Below are positions 1-9,363 of a stretch of DNA of 64,000 nucleotides, piece after piece (position 1 is the first letter of the stretch; the number at the start of each line of letters is the position of its first letter). This stretch comes from an uncultured Lachnospiraceae bacterium. GTDB taxonomy: Bacteria > Bacillota > Clostridia > Lachnospirales > Lachnospiraceae. The DNA is taken from contig CAJUII010000004.1 in NCBI GenBank assembly GCA_910586405.1, forward strand, positions 21,084 to 85,083, written 5' to 3'. A program made the position numbers and the translations under genes. The notes under the pieces were generated by a model. That model searched no databases and was not told where the DNA came from. It saw only the letters and a list, made by a program, of their open reading frames with translations.

Positions 1-673
1 TTAGCTCCAAGGCAACAGCATCCAAAGTACTACCCGTCGTGTAAATATCGTCTATAAGGATAGTTTTATTTAATTTTACAACATTTGTGCTAATTTTGAA
101 AGCCTTTTTCAAATTATTTTGTCTTTCCTGCACGGTGAGTTCTTTCTGTGGCACTGTTTTTCGGATTCTTTGAACCAATCTGCTGTACATGGGTATACCT
201 GTGAGCCTCGCCAATTCTGCTGCGACAAGCTCTGCCTGATTAAATCCCCTGCGTCGTAGCCTCGAGGCATGAACTGGCACTGGAATAATAGCATCCGCGT
301 CCATCATTTGAATCTCGCGCCGAAGCCGCCTATAGATCTCCTCTGCATAAAACGATGCATACTCACATCTTCTGCTATATTTAAAGCGGTAAATACTCTT
401 TCTCATGCTCTGATAATCATAGAGCGCATAGCCATAATCAAAGACATGCCTGCGCTGCAAGCAGTCCTTACAAAATGCCGTTCCCTCTCCCAGAAGCTGC
501 TTTCCACATCGTCTACAGCGCGGCTCCGCAATATACTGCGGCTTTCTCATGCACTGTCTACAGATCAGTCCCTCCCCCAACGGAACAATGTCATCACACA
601 CCGGACACCTTCGCGGAAATACCAAATTGACCAGCACATCCCTCAGTCGAACTCCTGATTCATGATCTCGCAT
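1..673 (-). CDS. comF: ComF family phosphoribosyltransferase-like protein (3' end cut by window)
   Basis: The minus-strand frame reads as one uninterrupted ComF protein of at least 224 residues that runs off the left edge. The N-terminus has paired zinc-ribbon cysteines (CPVC, CRQC, CRRCG, CKDC). The end has the PRTase PRPP-binding loop (IDDIYTTGST), and the central IIPVPVH and RRRGFNQAE blocks are typical of the family. ComF is needed for DNA uptake in competent Firmicutes and is thought to handle single-stranded DNA in the cytosol. I chose the ATG at 671-673 because AAGGGA lies 7 nt upstream. This start lies inside recD2, giving a 31 bp overlap, so the two genes are probably translationally coupled. 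The family assignment is firm; the role in this organism is inferred. Confidence 0.9.
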   Translation of the reverse strand, partial: MRDHESGVRLRDVLVNLVFPRRCPVCDDIVPLGEGLICRQCMRKPQYIAEPRCRRCGKQLLGEGTAFCKDCLQRRHVFDYGYALYDYQSMRKSIYRFKYSRRCEYASFYAEEIYRRLRREIQMMDADAIIPVPVHASRLRRRGFNQAELVAAELARLTGIPMYSRLVQRIRKTVPQKELTVQERQNNLKKAFKISTNVVKLNKTILIDDIYTTGSTLDAVALEL

Positions 674-2892
674 ATTCTTTCCCTTAAACCTGTATATCGT
701 TTCTGTTCACTCTCGTTTGCTATCATCTGATTTACGGTTTCCTTGCTGCCAAGTATTGTCACACAGCTTTTTGCCCTCGTGACTCCAGTATAGAGCAGAT
801 TGCGGTTCAAAAGCATTTTCGGTCCTGTCAGCAGCGGCATCAGCACTGCCGGGTACTCACTGCCCTGCGCTTTGTGTATGGTAAGTGCATAAGCCAGTTC
901 AATCTCGTCCAGCCCATTCATTGCATAGGTGACTCTTCTCAAGTCATCATACTCCACCACGATGGTCTTTGCCATCTCGTTAATTTCTTTTATTATACCC
1001 ACATCTCCGTTAAATACGCCCTGTCCGCTATCCACCGCAATGCCGTATTTGCTCACAATCTCCCACTCTAACTGATAGTTATTTTTAATCTGCATCACCT
1101 TGTCCCCAAGCCGCAGCACCCCTTCACCGTGTGCCAGCTCAAGCTTCTCTGGCGACGGCGGATTGAGATATTGTTGTAATATGCCATTGAGCGTCTCTAC
1201 CCCCAACGCCCCCTTGCGCATCGGGGTAAGCACCTGTATATCGTACATTCCAGCTTTGACATATTTGGGCAGCTTCTCTGTGATCAACAGTATCATATGC
1301 TTGTAAATCACATTGACATTGTCCCGCTCCAGAAAGAAAAAATCCTTACTCTTATTGTCCAGCTTGACCGGTTTTCCTTCATTAATACAGTGTGCATTGA
1401 CTACTATGTCGCTCTCACCCGCCTGCCGGAAGATCTTCGACAGCACCACCGTGGCAATGCAGCCGCTCTCCATCAAATCCTTCAACACCTGCCCCGGACC
1501 AACCGACGGAAGCTGATTCCTGTCACCTACCATCACCAGCCTTGTCCCCGGCGCGATCGCCTTTAATAACGCCTGGAACAAATGTATATCCACCATCGAC
1601 ATCTCATCGATGATTATGACATCCGCTTCGAGCGGATTCAGTTCATTTTTCTCAAAGTGCACTGCCGCCTGCCTGTCGTCCGACATATTGCCATTGAGCT
1701 CTAACAGCCGATGAATCGTCTTTGCTTCAAAACCAGTTGCCTCGGTCATGCGCTTGGCAGCCCTTCCCGTTGGCGCTGCCAGAAAGATATCCAGCCCCTC
1801 CTGCTCAAAATAACGGATGATCATATTGATCGTGGTCGTCTTCCCTGTACCAGGTCCGCCTGACAGGATAAAAATCCCATTCTGCACCGCCTCCGTCACT
1901 GCCTTGCGCTGTAATTTATCCAACTGCATACGACTGGCATCCTCCAGCTGTCGAATCTTGTTCTCCAAGCGCTCCAGCTCCACCTTTGTAAACCGCTCTG
2001 CCCCGTCAAACGCCTGTTGAAGCTCCTTTAGCATTCTGGCGCAATTAAGCTCCGCATAGTAGTAGTTCATACCATAGATGCACTTGCTCTCTTTCTCTTT
2101 TACCACAAGCTTCTTGTCAATTGCAAGATTCGCAATCTGCGGCGCGATCTGCTCGGGCGTCAGCTCTAGCATACTCGCAGCCCGCTCTAACAGCAGCTCT
2201 TCAGGGAGATAGACATGCCCCTCCGTCCCCGCCTGCAATAACGTATACAAGATACCGCTTCGAATCCTGTAGTCTGAATCTGTATGAATCCCAATGCGCG
2301 ATGCGATCTCATCCGCTATACGAAACCCAATCCCCGTGATATCCTCCGCCAGTTTATATGGATTTTCCTGCATAATCTTGTACAATTTCATGCCATACTG
2401 TTTATAGATTTTCAGTGCCATTGTATTTGAGATCCCATACTTCTGTAAGAAAATCATCGCATCTCTCGCGTCTCTTTTTTCCTCGACCTGCTCAGCGATC
2501 TCCCGCGCTTTTCGATTGCTGATTCCCTTGACCTCCGCCAGACGATGCGGTTCCTCCTCGATAATCCGAAACGTGTCATCCCCGAAATGGCGCACAATAC
2601 GAGCTGCTAACGCCGCACCGACACCCTTGACTGCACCAGACCCAAGATAGCGTTCCATCGCGATCCTGTCCTCCGGCGCAACCACACAAAAATGCTCCAC
2701 TCGAAACTGTTTCCCATACACTGCATGATCTACATATCCCCCTTCTGCCTCTATACTCTCGCCCTCGTCCAGATCTGTAAAAATCCCTGTGCAGGTAATC
2801 TCCATCTCCTCCGCCTTAAGATTGATCACACCATAACCATTCTCAGGATTCTTATATATAATATGCTCGACAAAGCCCTTTAGTTTCTCCAA
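643..2892 (-). CDS. recD2: RecD2-type ATP-dependent DNA helicase
   Basis: This 749-residue SF1B 5'-3' helicase has the usual RecD2 length. The N-terminal third carries the helix-hairpin-helix region (GVGAALAARIV, GIGFRIADEI). The motor has Walker A GGPGTGKTTT near residue 345, Walker B IIIDEMSMVD near 430, the VGDRNQLPSVG motif, and the C-terminal TIHKAQGSEYP motif. RecD2 works without RecBC in DNA repair and recombination in Firmicutes. I chose the TTG at 2890-2892, eight codons inside the longest frame, because GGAGGGG lies about 9 nt upstream. The upstream end of the longer frame runs into the terminator of the flagellar operon. The gene overlaps comF downstream. Confidence 0.93.
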   Translation of the reverse strand: MEKLKGFVEHIIYKNPENGYGVINLKAEEMEITCTGIFTDLDEGESIEAEGGYVDHAVYGKQFRVEHFCVVAPEDRIAMERYLGSGAVKGVGAALAARIVRHFGDDTFRIIEEEPHRLAEVKGISNRKAREIAEQVEEKRDARDAMIFLQKYGISNTMALKIYKQYGMKLYKIMQENPYKLAEDITGIGFRIADEIASRIGIHTDSDYRIRSGILYTLLQAGTEGHVYLPEELLLERAASMLELTPEQIAPQIANLAIDKKLVVKEKESKCIYGMNYYYAELNCARMLKELQQAFDGAERFTKVELERLENKIRQLEDASRMQLDKLQRKAVTEAVQNGIFILSGGPGTGKTTTINMIIRYFEQEGLDIFLAAPTGRAAKRMTEATGFEAKTIHRLLELNGNMSDDRQAAVHFEKNELNPLEADVIIIDEMSMVDIHLFQALLKAIAPGTRLVMVGDRNQLPSVGPGQVLKDLMESGCIATVVLSKIFRQAGESDIVVNAHCINEGKPVKLDNKSKDFFFLERDNVNVIYKHMILLITEKLPKYVKAGMYDIQVLTPMRKGALGVETLNGILQQYLNPPSPEKLELAHGEGVLRLGDKVMQIKNNYQLEWEIVSKYGIAVDSGQGVFNGDVGIIKEINEMAKTIVVEYDDLRRVTYAMNGLDEIELAYALTIHKAQGSEYPAVLMPLLTGPKMLLNRNLLYTGVTRAKSCVTILGSKETVNQMIANESEQKRYTGLRERICEIMNQEFD

Positions 2893-2914
2893 GATGCCTG
2901 CCCCTCCATAACAC

Positions 2915-2948
2915 AAAAGCCGACCTGTTCATACAAACAAGGTCGGCT
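2915..2948 (-). terminator. Intrinsic terminator after the mbl/flagellar rod operon
   Basis: AGCCGACC at 2918-2925 pairs with GGTCGGCT at 2941-2948. On the minus strand the hairpin is followed by TTTTG. It lies 13 bp past the stop of the rod-binding protein gene and just upstream of the recD2 ribosome binding site. recD2 therefore needs readthrough or its own promoter. Confidence 0.75.
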
Positions 2949-2960
2949 GCTTTTCCATGC

Positions 2961-3353
2961 TTATTCCGCTAAAAGCTCCTCCGGCTTCACCACACCGATG
3001 CCGTAGTTGCGCTTCATCTGCTCGTACAGGGTATTTGCCAATCCCAGCCCGTCACCATCTGTCACCTGGCCGCATAACTCCTGCACTGCAAAGTCTTTAA
3101 AATAATCTACCATCTTTGACGCATATCCATCTTCCTGATCGTCTGAAAAAACTTTCGCCGTCTTCATCATTGAATTAAAGACCTGTTCCACAAAATAGGA
3201 CTCAAACTCCTTGCAGGCTTCCTTAAGCTCCTTCTCGTCTGCTGATTCACCGCTGTTCGTCAGCTTATTTTGCAAGGTATCCGCCTTATTCTTGGAAGCT
3301 TGACTTGTCATCATATAATCTGCATATGTAGAGCCTACACCACCGATATCCAT
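2961..3353 (-). CDS. Flagellar rod-binding protein (FlgJ N-terminal-like)
   Basis: This 130-residue protein matches the rod-binding domain found at the N-terminus of FlgJ. The conserved core is KELKEACKEFESYFVEQVFNSMMKT, here spread over residues 43-66. It lacks the C-terminal muramidase domain, as is usual in Firmicutes. It should help cap or assemble the rod in the cell envelope. It is the last gene of the mbl-flgF-flgG operon and starts 17 bp after the flgG stop. Confidence 0.85.
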   Translation of the reverse strand: MDIGGVGSTYADYMMTSQASKNKADTLQNKLTNSGESADEKELKEACKEFESYFVEQVFNSMMKTAKVFSDDQEDGYASKMVDYFKDFAVQELCGQVTDGDGLGLANTLYEQMKRNYGIGVVKPEELLAE

Positions 3354-3370
3354 ATTCCGCTACCTCCTGC

Positions 3371-4192
3371 TTATCTCTTCAACTGATTTGCCTGCTGAAG
3401 CATCTCATCCGAAGTCGTAATAACCTTAGAATTAACCTCATAAGCTCTCTGTGCCACAATCAGATTGACCATCTCATCGGCAATCTGGACATTGGAACCT
3501 TCCAGATATCCTTGAATCATCTTCGTTTTTGTCAGATTTTCGTTTTCTGCCTCGTTCATTGCCTCACCGCTCGCTGCTGTCTCCGAGTACAAACTGTCAC
3601 CCTCTCTGTAAAGACCTGCGGGATTGTTGAACTGCCACAGACCGATTCTGATATTCAAGCTCTGTGGTACACCCTTCTCGTCCGGGTAATACAGCATCCC
3701 GTCATTGCGTCCAACTGAGATCTTGCTGGCAACCATATCATCATCTTCAAGCACGATAGGTTCTCCCTCAGAGTTCAGTACAGGGAGACCATCTGTTGTT
3801 TCCAGCGTCAGCCCCTCTGTGCCGACTGCAAACACAAAATTACCATTTCTTGTATAAAACGTCTCGCCGTCTGCGCCTCTAATCCCAAAGAAACCGCGTC
3901 CGTTCAATGCAAAGTTTGACTCTCCGGGCGTCTCTAACAAACTTCCGTCCGTGAAGATCGCTGTGATCGCATTGTTGCGCACACCCAGACCAACCTCTGT
4001 ACCAATCGGTTTGTTTGCCCCGTTTGCAGTCGTGGTCTTCGTTTGGATTGTCTGATATAAAAGTGATTTGAACTCCATCACCTCTGCCTTGTAACCTGTT
4101 GTGTTTACATTGGCGAGATTATTGGAAATATTGTCTACATTTAACTGCTGTGCAATCATACCTGTTGCACCTGTCCATAATGATCGTACCAT
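3371..4192 (-). CDS. flgG: Flagellar basal-body rod protein FlgG (FlhP-type)
   Basis: This 273-residue axial protein has the family N-terminus (SLWTGATGM, then NISNNLANVNTTGYK). Its C-terminus has the matching heptad segment (VNLIVAQRAYEVNSKVI), which packs in the rod. The middle is the FlgG/FlgE-like beta domain. FlgG forms the distal rod of the flagellum. The position two genes after mbl matches the Bacillus mbl-flhO-flhP order, so this is the FlhP counterpart. Whether it should be called flgG or flgF rests on that gene order. Confidence 0.88.
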   Translation of the reverse strand: MVRSLWTGATGMIAQQLNVDNISNNLANVNTTGYKAEVMEFKSLLYQTIQTKTTTANGANKPIGTEVGLGVRNNAITAIFTDGSLLETPGESNFALNGRGFFGIRGADGETFYTRNGNFVFAVGTEGLTLETTDGLPVLNSEGEPIVLEDDDMVASKISVGRNDGMLYYPDEKGVPQSLNIRIGLWQFNNPAGLYREGDSLYSETAASGEAMNEAENENLTKTKMIQGYLEGSNVQIADEMVNLIVAQRAYEVNSKVITTSDEMLQQANQLKR

Positions 4193-4223
4193 TTATCGTT
4201 CCCTCCTATAATTTGTGTAAACC

Positions 4224-5000
4224 TTATACTTTACTCAATGACATTGTCTTCTCAAGCGTGTCGTCAAATGTCGTCAACATCTTCTGGTTTGACTCATACT
4301 GCCTTGAAATCGTTATCATGTTTACCATTTCTTTGACAACTGATGCATTGGACATTTCCAGAAATCCCTGGAAAACTTCCGCCTTCTCCGGTTCGATCTC
4401 CACCGCACCTTCCTTGGCATCCCACATCGTCTCACCATAGTGGGTCAGATAATTGGTATCTTCAAAATCTGATATTTTGAGGCTCGCCACAAGTCTGTCA
4501 TCCTGAAAGATATTTCCAGACCGATCGAACACTGTAGCGCCCGCCGTCGTAGAGAGCTGAATCCTTCCGTTCTCACCAAGAACATAATCACCGTCCTTTG
4601 TCACCAGATAACCATCCTTTGTGAGCGTGAATCCGCCGTCTCTTGTATATTTCGTAGAGGTCTCTCCCGCTTTGTTGGTAAATTCAATATTAAAAAATCC
4701 TTTCCCGCCAATAGCCAGATCAAATGTATTTTCAGTTGTTCTAAACGAGCCTTGTGAAAAGTCCGTATAGGTCTCCCCAATCTTCACACCGAGACTCATA
4801 TCCCCAAGCTTCTTCGGTGTGTTCGGGCTTTCGGACCAGTCTTTGATTTTTACAGCCATCACATCCGCGTATGCCTGGCTTGTTGAACCTTCCTTCTTAA
4901 ATCCGACTGTGTTGACATTCGCCAGACTGTTTGACATAATATCCATTCTGTACTGTTCATTCAACATGCCGGTATATGATGTATATAGACCTCTAAGCAT
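4224..5000 (-). CDS. flgF: Flagellar basal-body rod protein FlgF/FlgG-like (FlhO-type)
   Basis: This 258-residue paralogue of the next gene has the same N-terminal rod motif (LYTSYTGM, SNSLANVNTVGFKKEG) and the C-terminal VNMITISRQYESNQK helix. It lies between mbl and flgG, as flhO does in Bacillus. It is expected to be a proximal or distal rod component exported by the flagellar type III apparatus. It starts 59 bp downstream of the mbl stop and ends 31 bp before flgG. The exact orthology (flgF or a second flgG) is not decided by the sequence alone. Confidence 0.85.
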   Translation of the reverse strand: MLRGLYTSYTGMLNEQYRMDIMSNSLANVNTVGFKKEGSTSQAYADVMAVKIKDWSESPNTPKKLGDMSLGVKIGETYTDFSQGSFRTTENTFDLAIGGKGFFNIEFTNKAGETSTKYTRDGGFTLTKDGYLVTKDGDYVLGENGRIQLSTTAGATVFDRSGNIFQDDRLVASLKISDFEDTNYLTHYGETMWDAKEGAVEIEPEKAEVFQGFLEMSNASVVKEMVNMITISRQYESNQKMLTTFDDTLEKTMSLSKV

Positions 5001-5059
5001 AAGTTCCTCCTAATTTACGATTCTGACTCAGCATTTCCTAGAGAACCATCTTCTTCCGA

Positions 5060-6052
5060 TCAGTCGTCCCTGCCGCCTGCAAGAAATTCCACATACTTGC
5101 CTGTACCGATGGCAACTGCCGTCATGGGATCCTCCGCAGTCATCGTATTGATTCCTGTTCTGGACTCGATCAGATCCTCTAATCCACAAAGCAGACTTCC
5201 GCCCCCCGTGAGCACAATACCTCTGTCAGCGATATCCGCCGCCAGTTCAGGCGGTGTTTTCTCAAGCACGCTGTGTATTGTATCAATGATCTGGGAAGTC
5301 GTCTCGCGGAGCGCTTCCTCCGTCTCATCGGAGGAGACACGAATGGTCTTTGGCAGACCTGTCACAAGGTTGCGCCCTCTGACATCCATGTAATCAACTT
5401 CCGGTCTCTTAAATGCTGAACCTATTTTAATTTTAATATCTTCTGCTGTTCTCTCACCAATCAAAAGGTTGTGTTTCTTTCTCATGTATCTGACGATCGC
5501 TTCGTCAAAATCATCGCCTGCAACCTTGATGGATGCACTGACAACCGTGCCGCCAAGCGATATTACCGCGATATCAGACGTTCCGCCCCCGATATCCACG
5601 ATCATATTTCCACAGGGTTTCGAGATATCGATCCCCGCACCGATCGCCGCTGCAATCGGCTCTTCAATAATCTTGACATCCCTCGCACCCGCCTGGTACG
5701 TAGCATCCTCAACCGCCTTCTTCTCCACCTCCGTGACACCACTCGGCACGCATACGGCAATAATAGGCTTTCTGAAAGTTTTTCTGCCCAGTGCCTTCTG
5801 TATAAAGTGCTTCATCATCTGCTCCGTCACTTTATAATCAGAAATCACACCTTGTCTGAGCGGTCTGACTGCCACGATATTGCCTGGCGTTCTGCCCAGC
5901 ATCAGACGCGCATCCTCTCCGATGGCTTTAATCTTTTGTGTGTCTCTGTCAAAGGCAACGACCGAAGGTTCTTTTAACACAACGCCCTTTCCTCTGATGT
6001 ATACTAAAATACTTGCGGTTCCAAGATCAATTCCTATATCTGTGTATTGCAT
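5060..6052 (-). CDS. mbl: MreB/Mbl family actin-like rod-shape protein
   Basis: This 330-residue bacterial actin has the phosphate 1 loop (DIGIDLGTASILVY), the phosphate 2 motif (IVDIGGGTSDIAV) and the adenosine motif (VLTGGGSLL). It polymerises on the inner membrane and guides lateral peptidoglycan synthesis. The ATG is preceded by AAAGGGG. It heads an operon with two flagellar rod genes. That arrangement is shared with Bacillus mbl-flhO-flhP, and I use the Mbl name for that reason. Bactofilin and a LytM protein lie just upstream, so this stretch is a cell-shape neighbourhood. Confidence 0.92.
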   Translation of the reverse strand: MQYTDIGIDLGTASILVYIRGKGVVLKEPSVVAFDRDTQKIKAIGEDARLMLGRTPGNIVAVRPLRQGVISDYKVTEQMMKHFIQKALGRKTFRKPIIAVCVPSGVTEVEKKAVEDATYQAGARDVKIIEEPIAAAIGAGIDISKPCGNMIVDIGGGTSDIAVISLGGTVVSASIKVAGDDFDEAIVRYMRKKHNLLIGERTAEDIKIKIGSAFKRPEVDYMDVRGRNLVTGLPKTIRVSSDETEEALRETTSQIIDTIHSVLEKTPPELAADIADRGIVLTGGGSLLCGLEDLIESRTGINTMTAEDPMTAVAIGTGKYVEFLAGGRDD

Positions 6053-6416
6053 GGCTGTGTGCCCCTTTCTTTCTGATCAAATTTGTTTAAACCGGTACAA
6101 TTCTGCTATGATTCATGAGCTTTGTCTCATCATCTACTGAAATTTAGTATTCCCATTACAGTTATATCTATTATATATCCGCAAAGACATACTATAACTA
6201 AGCCATTATACCCTAATTTAACCAATTTTCAAAGGGGTTTCATACTTTTTTTACAATAAAAACTTTGGAAACCTCAAAAAATGCCATCAAAGTCATTTCA
6301 CACTAACTATATCGGTTGCCTTTTCACATTACTTTAGTTATTTTCAAAACATTATGTAAATTTATTATATTATCTGACAACTGATTTGTAAATACCCTTT
6401 TTGTAAAAAATTCAAC
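6053..6416. other. AT-rich promoter region upstream of mbl
   Basis: I see no gene here. On the minus strand TATAAT occurs at 6170-6175, about 120 bp before the mbl start, and could be a -10 element. No convincing -35 could be placed. The rest is AT-rich sequence without strong repeats. Confidence 0.4.
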
Positions 6417-6458
6417 AAAAAAACTGTCACAAAAAACGCAATTCGCTTTTTGTGACAG
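6417..6458 (-). terminator. Intrinsic terminator after bactofilin
   Basis: CTGTCACAAAAA from 6424 pairs with TTTTTGTGACAG ending at 6458. On the minus strand it is followed by seven T residues (6417-6423). It lies 13 bp beyond the bactofilin stop codon. Confidence 0.9.
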
Positions 6459-6470
6459 CCTATGCTCTCG

Positions 6471-6872
6471 TTACTCCGATTTAGAATCACCAAACAAACT
6501 CCCTGACCCTGCCGACGACATCGTACACCTTCCGTCAAATGCTGCGCCCTCGTCAATGACAAGAGAGCCCGCAGTGATATTTCCCGCAATCTTTCCAGTC
6601 GATAAAATCTCCAGCTTTCCCTGCACCACGATATCCCCGTCCACCTTTCCAGAGATGATAACGCTCTGGGCGGAGATATTCCCTTTGATCTGCCCGTCTG
6701 CACTGAGAATCAGCTTCTTCTCACAAGTACAGTTCCCATTGATCACACCGTCAATCCGTATCGTCTCCGCGGAAGTCAAATCTCCGTCAAAAGTAGTCTC
6801 CTTTCCGATCAGGGTGCTGATCTTCTCTCGTCCATCGTCCGTATATGCGGAATTTCTTCCTTTCCCTAACAT
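6471..6872 (-). CDS. Bactofilin family cytoskeletal protein
   Basis: This 133-residue protein is a bactofilin: a short disordered head followed by repeated six-residue rungs of a right-handed beta helix (for example IRIDGVINGNCTCEKKLILS and GKVDGDIVVQGKLEILSTGK). Bactofilins polymerise without nucleotide and recruit cell-wall enzymes. The gene starts 14 bp after the LytM-like gene. This pairing of bactofilin with an M23-type protein is common across bacteria and points to a joint role in wall shaping. A strong terminator follows. Confidence 0.92.
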   Translation of the reverse strand: MLGKGRNSAYTDDGREKISTLIGKETTFDGDLTSAETIRIDGVINGNCTCEKKLILSADGQIKGNISAQSVIISGKVDGDIVVQGKLEILSTGKIAGNITAGSLVIDEGAAFDGRCTMSSAGSGSLFGDSKSE

Positions 6873-6886
6873 GATATTCCTCCTTT

Positions 6887-7639
6887 TTATCCCTTCGCTT
6901 CCAAGATCTGCAACGGGTCAATTGCCTGCTCCTCAAAGATCACCTGATAGTCAAGTTGTGTCTCCCCGCCATTCACTGTGACCAATGTATCACGTACCTG
7001 CACCTGCTGCCCAGCCTCCACCGATACCGCTGCCTCCTGCTGACACATATAGCGCGATCTGTATCCATTGCCATGATCTACTTCTATAATAACCGGATAT
7101 GTATCATCTGCGCCAACCGAAGCGATCATCCCATCTCCCGCAGCAATAATGCGGTCCTCCGACTGTGTACTGAACGAGATAAACGGATGCTCCTCTGTAT
7201 ATTGCTCCTTCAGGATTCCGCCTGCCGTACATGGCAGCTGACTTGGGACAGAAGTATCCCTGACTGTCTCCTCCTCACTGCTCTCTGGCTGTGATTCCAC
7301 TTCTTCCGCCAACTCAGCTCTCAGCGACTCCGCCTGCCTAAACAGCTCATTCTCTTCCTCAAGAGCAACATTCTGCGCACTCAGAGTATCTCTTTCTTTT
7401 GTGAGCTGTTTCACCGTCTGCTCACTTGACGCCAGCTTCTTGCGAAGCTCGGTTTCATTTTGATAATGCGTCCCCGAACGAAAAATAGTCCACGCAAAAG
7501 TGATACATATAAGCGCCATCAGGACTATGATCAGACGCAGCGTCACAACCGAAAGATAGAACTGCTTGGTATCATTTCCTATATTAGAAGCAAAAATAAG
7601 AGAAAACGTTTCCTTTCGTTTATGTTTTTGCTGTTTCAT
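6887..7639 (-). CDS. Membrane-anchored LytM/M23-like protein with degenerate active site
   Basis: This 250-residue protein has a basic N-terminus, one membrane segment at about residues 28-50, a coiled coil rich in Glu/Lys/Gln to about 110, and a C-terminal LytM-like beta domain (IIAAGDGMIASVG, VIIEVDHGNGYRSRYM). The catalytic HxH of M23 peptidases is replaced by LDYQVIFE, so the zinc site is missing. It is probably a regulator or scaffold, not a hydrolase. I chose the ATG at 7637-7639, which has GGAG 6 nt upstream. It is cotranscribed with bactofilin. Confidence 0.8.
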   Translation of the reverse strand: MKQQKHKRKETFSLIFASNIGNDTKQFYLSVVTLRLIIVLMALICITFAWTIFRSGTHYQNETELRKKLASSEQTVKQLTKERDTLSAQNVALEEENELFRQAESLRAELAEEVESQPESSEEETVRDTSVPSQLPCTAGGILKEQYTEEHPFISFSTQSEDRIIAAGDGMIASVGADDTYPVIIEVDHGNGYRSRYMCQQEAAVSVEAGQQVQVRDTLVTVNGGETQLDYQVIFEEQAIDPLQILEAKG

Positions 7640-7709
7640 AAGAATCTCCATTCTGCATTTACATTACAAACTTGCTGCCGCTTACCGACATAGGTCGCAT
7701 AGGCACTTC

Positions 7710-9002
7710 CTATCCGACCTTCAATTTAAACTTTTGTAACTCTTTCTCCGACTCTACTTTCTCAATCTGTGCGCCCAGACTTTGCAGTTTCACATCAAAG
7801 TCCTCATACCCGCGCTCAATATATTTGATATCATCCACTGTGCTCAGTCCCTCCGCAGTGAGACAGGCAAGCACAAGCGCTGCACCGGCTCTGAGGTCCG
7901 GCGCCGTCAGATTCGCGCTGGTCAATTTATCCACGCCCTCTATAATGGCTGTATTTCCCTCCACTTTAATATTCGATCCCATCTTTGCAAGCTCATCCAC
8001 ATACTTAAAGCGGTTGTCAAAAATGCTTTCCGTCACGATGCTTGTCCCCTTTGCAAGTGCCAGGGACACTGCGATCTGCGGCTGCATATCCGTGGGAAAT
8101 CCTGGATACGGCAGCGTCTTGACATGTGTATTTTGGATACATTTGGACATGACGACACGCACCGCGTCATCTGACTCCTCAATCTGGCATCCCATCTCCA
8201 TCAATTTTGCTGTCGTAGATTCCAGATGCTTAGGAATCACATTCTTGATCGTGACATCCCCTTTTGTGATCGCCGCCGCAAACATAAATGTTCCCGCCTC
8301 GATCTGATCAGGAATGATCGAGTACTCCGACGCATGCAGCTTCTTCACCCCAGACACTCGAACCACATCGGTTCCAGCGCCTTTAATATTGGCCCCCATC
8401 GAGTTGAGAAAATTCGCCACGTCTACCACATGCGGCTCCTTCGCCGCATTCTCGATCACGGTCCTGCCCTCCGCGAGCGCAGCTGCCAGCATAATATTGA
8501 TCGTGGCGCCCACTGACACGGTGTCAAGATAGATATGTGCGCCCCTTAGCTGCTGTGCATCGGCTATAATCAGCCCATGCTCGATCTTAACACTTGCCCC
8601 CAGCGCCTTAAATCCCTTAATGTGCAGGTCAATCTTGCGGCTTCCAATGTTACAGCCGCCCGGCAGTGCCACCTCTGCATGTTTATACTTCCCAAGCAGT
8701 GCCCCCAGCAAATAGTAAGATGCCCTGATCTTCTTGATGTAATCATCCTCGATCACGAGTCCCGATATCATGGACGCGTTGATTCTCACGGTATGTCTAT
8801 CGCTCCGGTATACGATCACGCCGATACTCTCCATCGCCTGAAGCAGCACATTGATGTCTCTCACATCGGGTATATTGTCAATCACTGTCATCTCATCCGT
8901 CATAATTGCTGCGGCAAGCACGCCCAATGCTGCATTCTTTGCGCCGCCGATTTCAACTTCACCAACCAGGGGATTCCCCCCCTTAATTGCGTACTGTTCC
9001 AT
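7710..9002 (-). CDS. murA: UDP-N-acetylglucosamine 1-carboxyvinyltransferase
   Basis: This 430-residue enzyme transfers enolpyruvate from PEP to UDP-GlcNAc, the first committed step of peptidoglycan synthesis, in the cytosol. It has the substrate Asn/Lys signature near the start (GGAKNAALG) and the catalytic Cys loop PGGCNIGSRKIDLH with Cys near residue 117, so it is fosfomycin-type MurA. I chose the ATG at 9000-9002, preceded by AGGTGG; two ATGs five codons earlier are less well placed. It sits among other cell-wall genes. Confidence 0.93.
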   Translation of the reverse strand: MEQYAIKGGNPLVGEVEIGGAKNAALGVLAAAIMTDEMTVIDNIPDVRDINVLLQAMESIGVIVYRSDRHTVRINASMISGLVIEDDYIKKIRASYYLLGALLGKYKHAEVALPGGCNIGSRKIDLHIKGFKALGASVKIEHGLIIADAQQLRGAHIYLDTVSVGATINIMLAAALAEGRTVIENAAKEPHVVDVANFLNSMGANIKGAGTDVVRVSGVKKLHASEYSIIPDQIEAGTFMFAAAITKGDVTIKNVIPKHLESTTAKLMEMGCQIEESDDAVRVVMSKCIQNTHVKTLPYPGFPTDMQPQIAVSLALAKGTSIVTESIFDNRFKYVDELAKMGSNIKVEGNTAIIEGVDKLTSANLTAPDLRAGAALVLACLTAEGLSTVDDIKYIERGYEDFDVKLQSLGAQIEKVESEKELQKFKLKVG

Positions 9003-9363
9003 CGTCCACCTCATCATTTTCCTGTAACTGTTGAACCCATCACACTATCGTTTACGTCACTGTCTATCATCCCCAGCAACGCACTTTTTATTATGTCTCT
9101 CACACAGATACACGTCTTAGCACTTTGACAATCCTTTTGCGTCAAATTTCTTTCTTCTATTCCTTGTATTACCCTTTTATTCACTTGTACGCTGTTCACT
9201 TATACACAGTTGTTTATTCAATAACCAAACTCTTTCGATTATATACCTTTTTCATACATTTGTAAACTGCCAGACTGCTATGTATATTTTGTTTTCATCT
9301 GTGTTTTTTGTTGACATTAACGAAACAACTCACGCAGCAACAGATATCCCGTTCTGTTTTTTG
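9003..9363. other. Leader region of murA, possible small ORF
   Basis: This spacer carries the murA promoter at 9238-9266 and therefore a leader of about 230 nt. A 61-codon minus-strand frame (9014-9199, GTG start) fills much of it and ends overlapping ATGs ahead of murA. It has no ribosome binding site and no recognisable family, so I do not call it a gene. I saw no clear terminator for the downstream M23 gene's neighbour. Confidence 0.35.
9238..9266 (-). promoter_or_regulatory. Sigma-A-like promoter for murA
   Basis: On the minus strand TTTACA is followed by a 17 bp spacer and a perfect TATAAT. Transcription would start near 9231. Confidence 0.6.

Noticed and set aside
109..294. 61-codon minus-strand ORF
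   Set aside because: It is a shadow of comF, whose true frame runs through the region without interruption.
269..658. 129-codon plus-strand ORF
   Set aside because: It is antisense to comF and has no protein-like character.
9014..9199. 61-codon minus-strand ORF in the murA leader
   Set aside because: It has a GTG start without a ribosome binding site and no recognisable protein features; it is kept only as a note on the leader.
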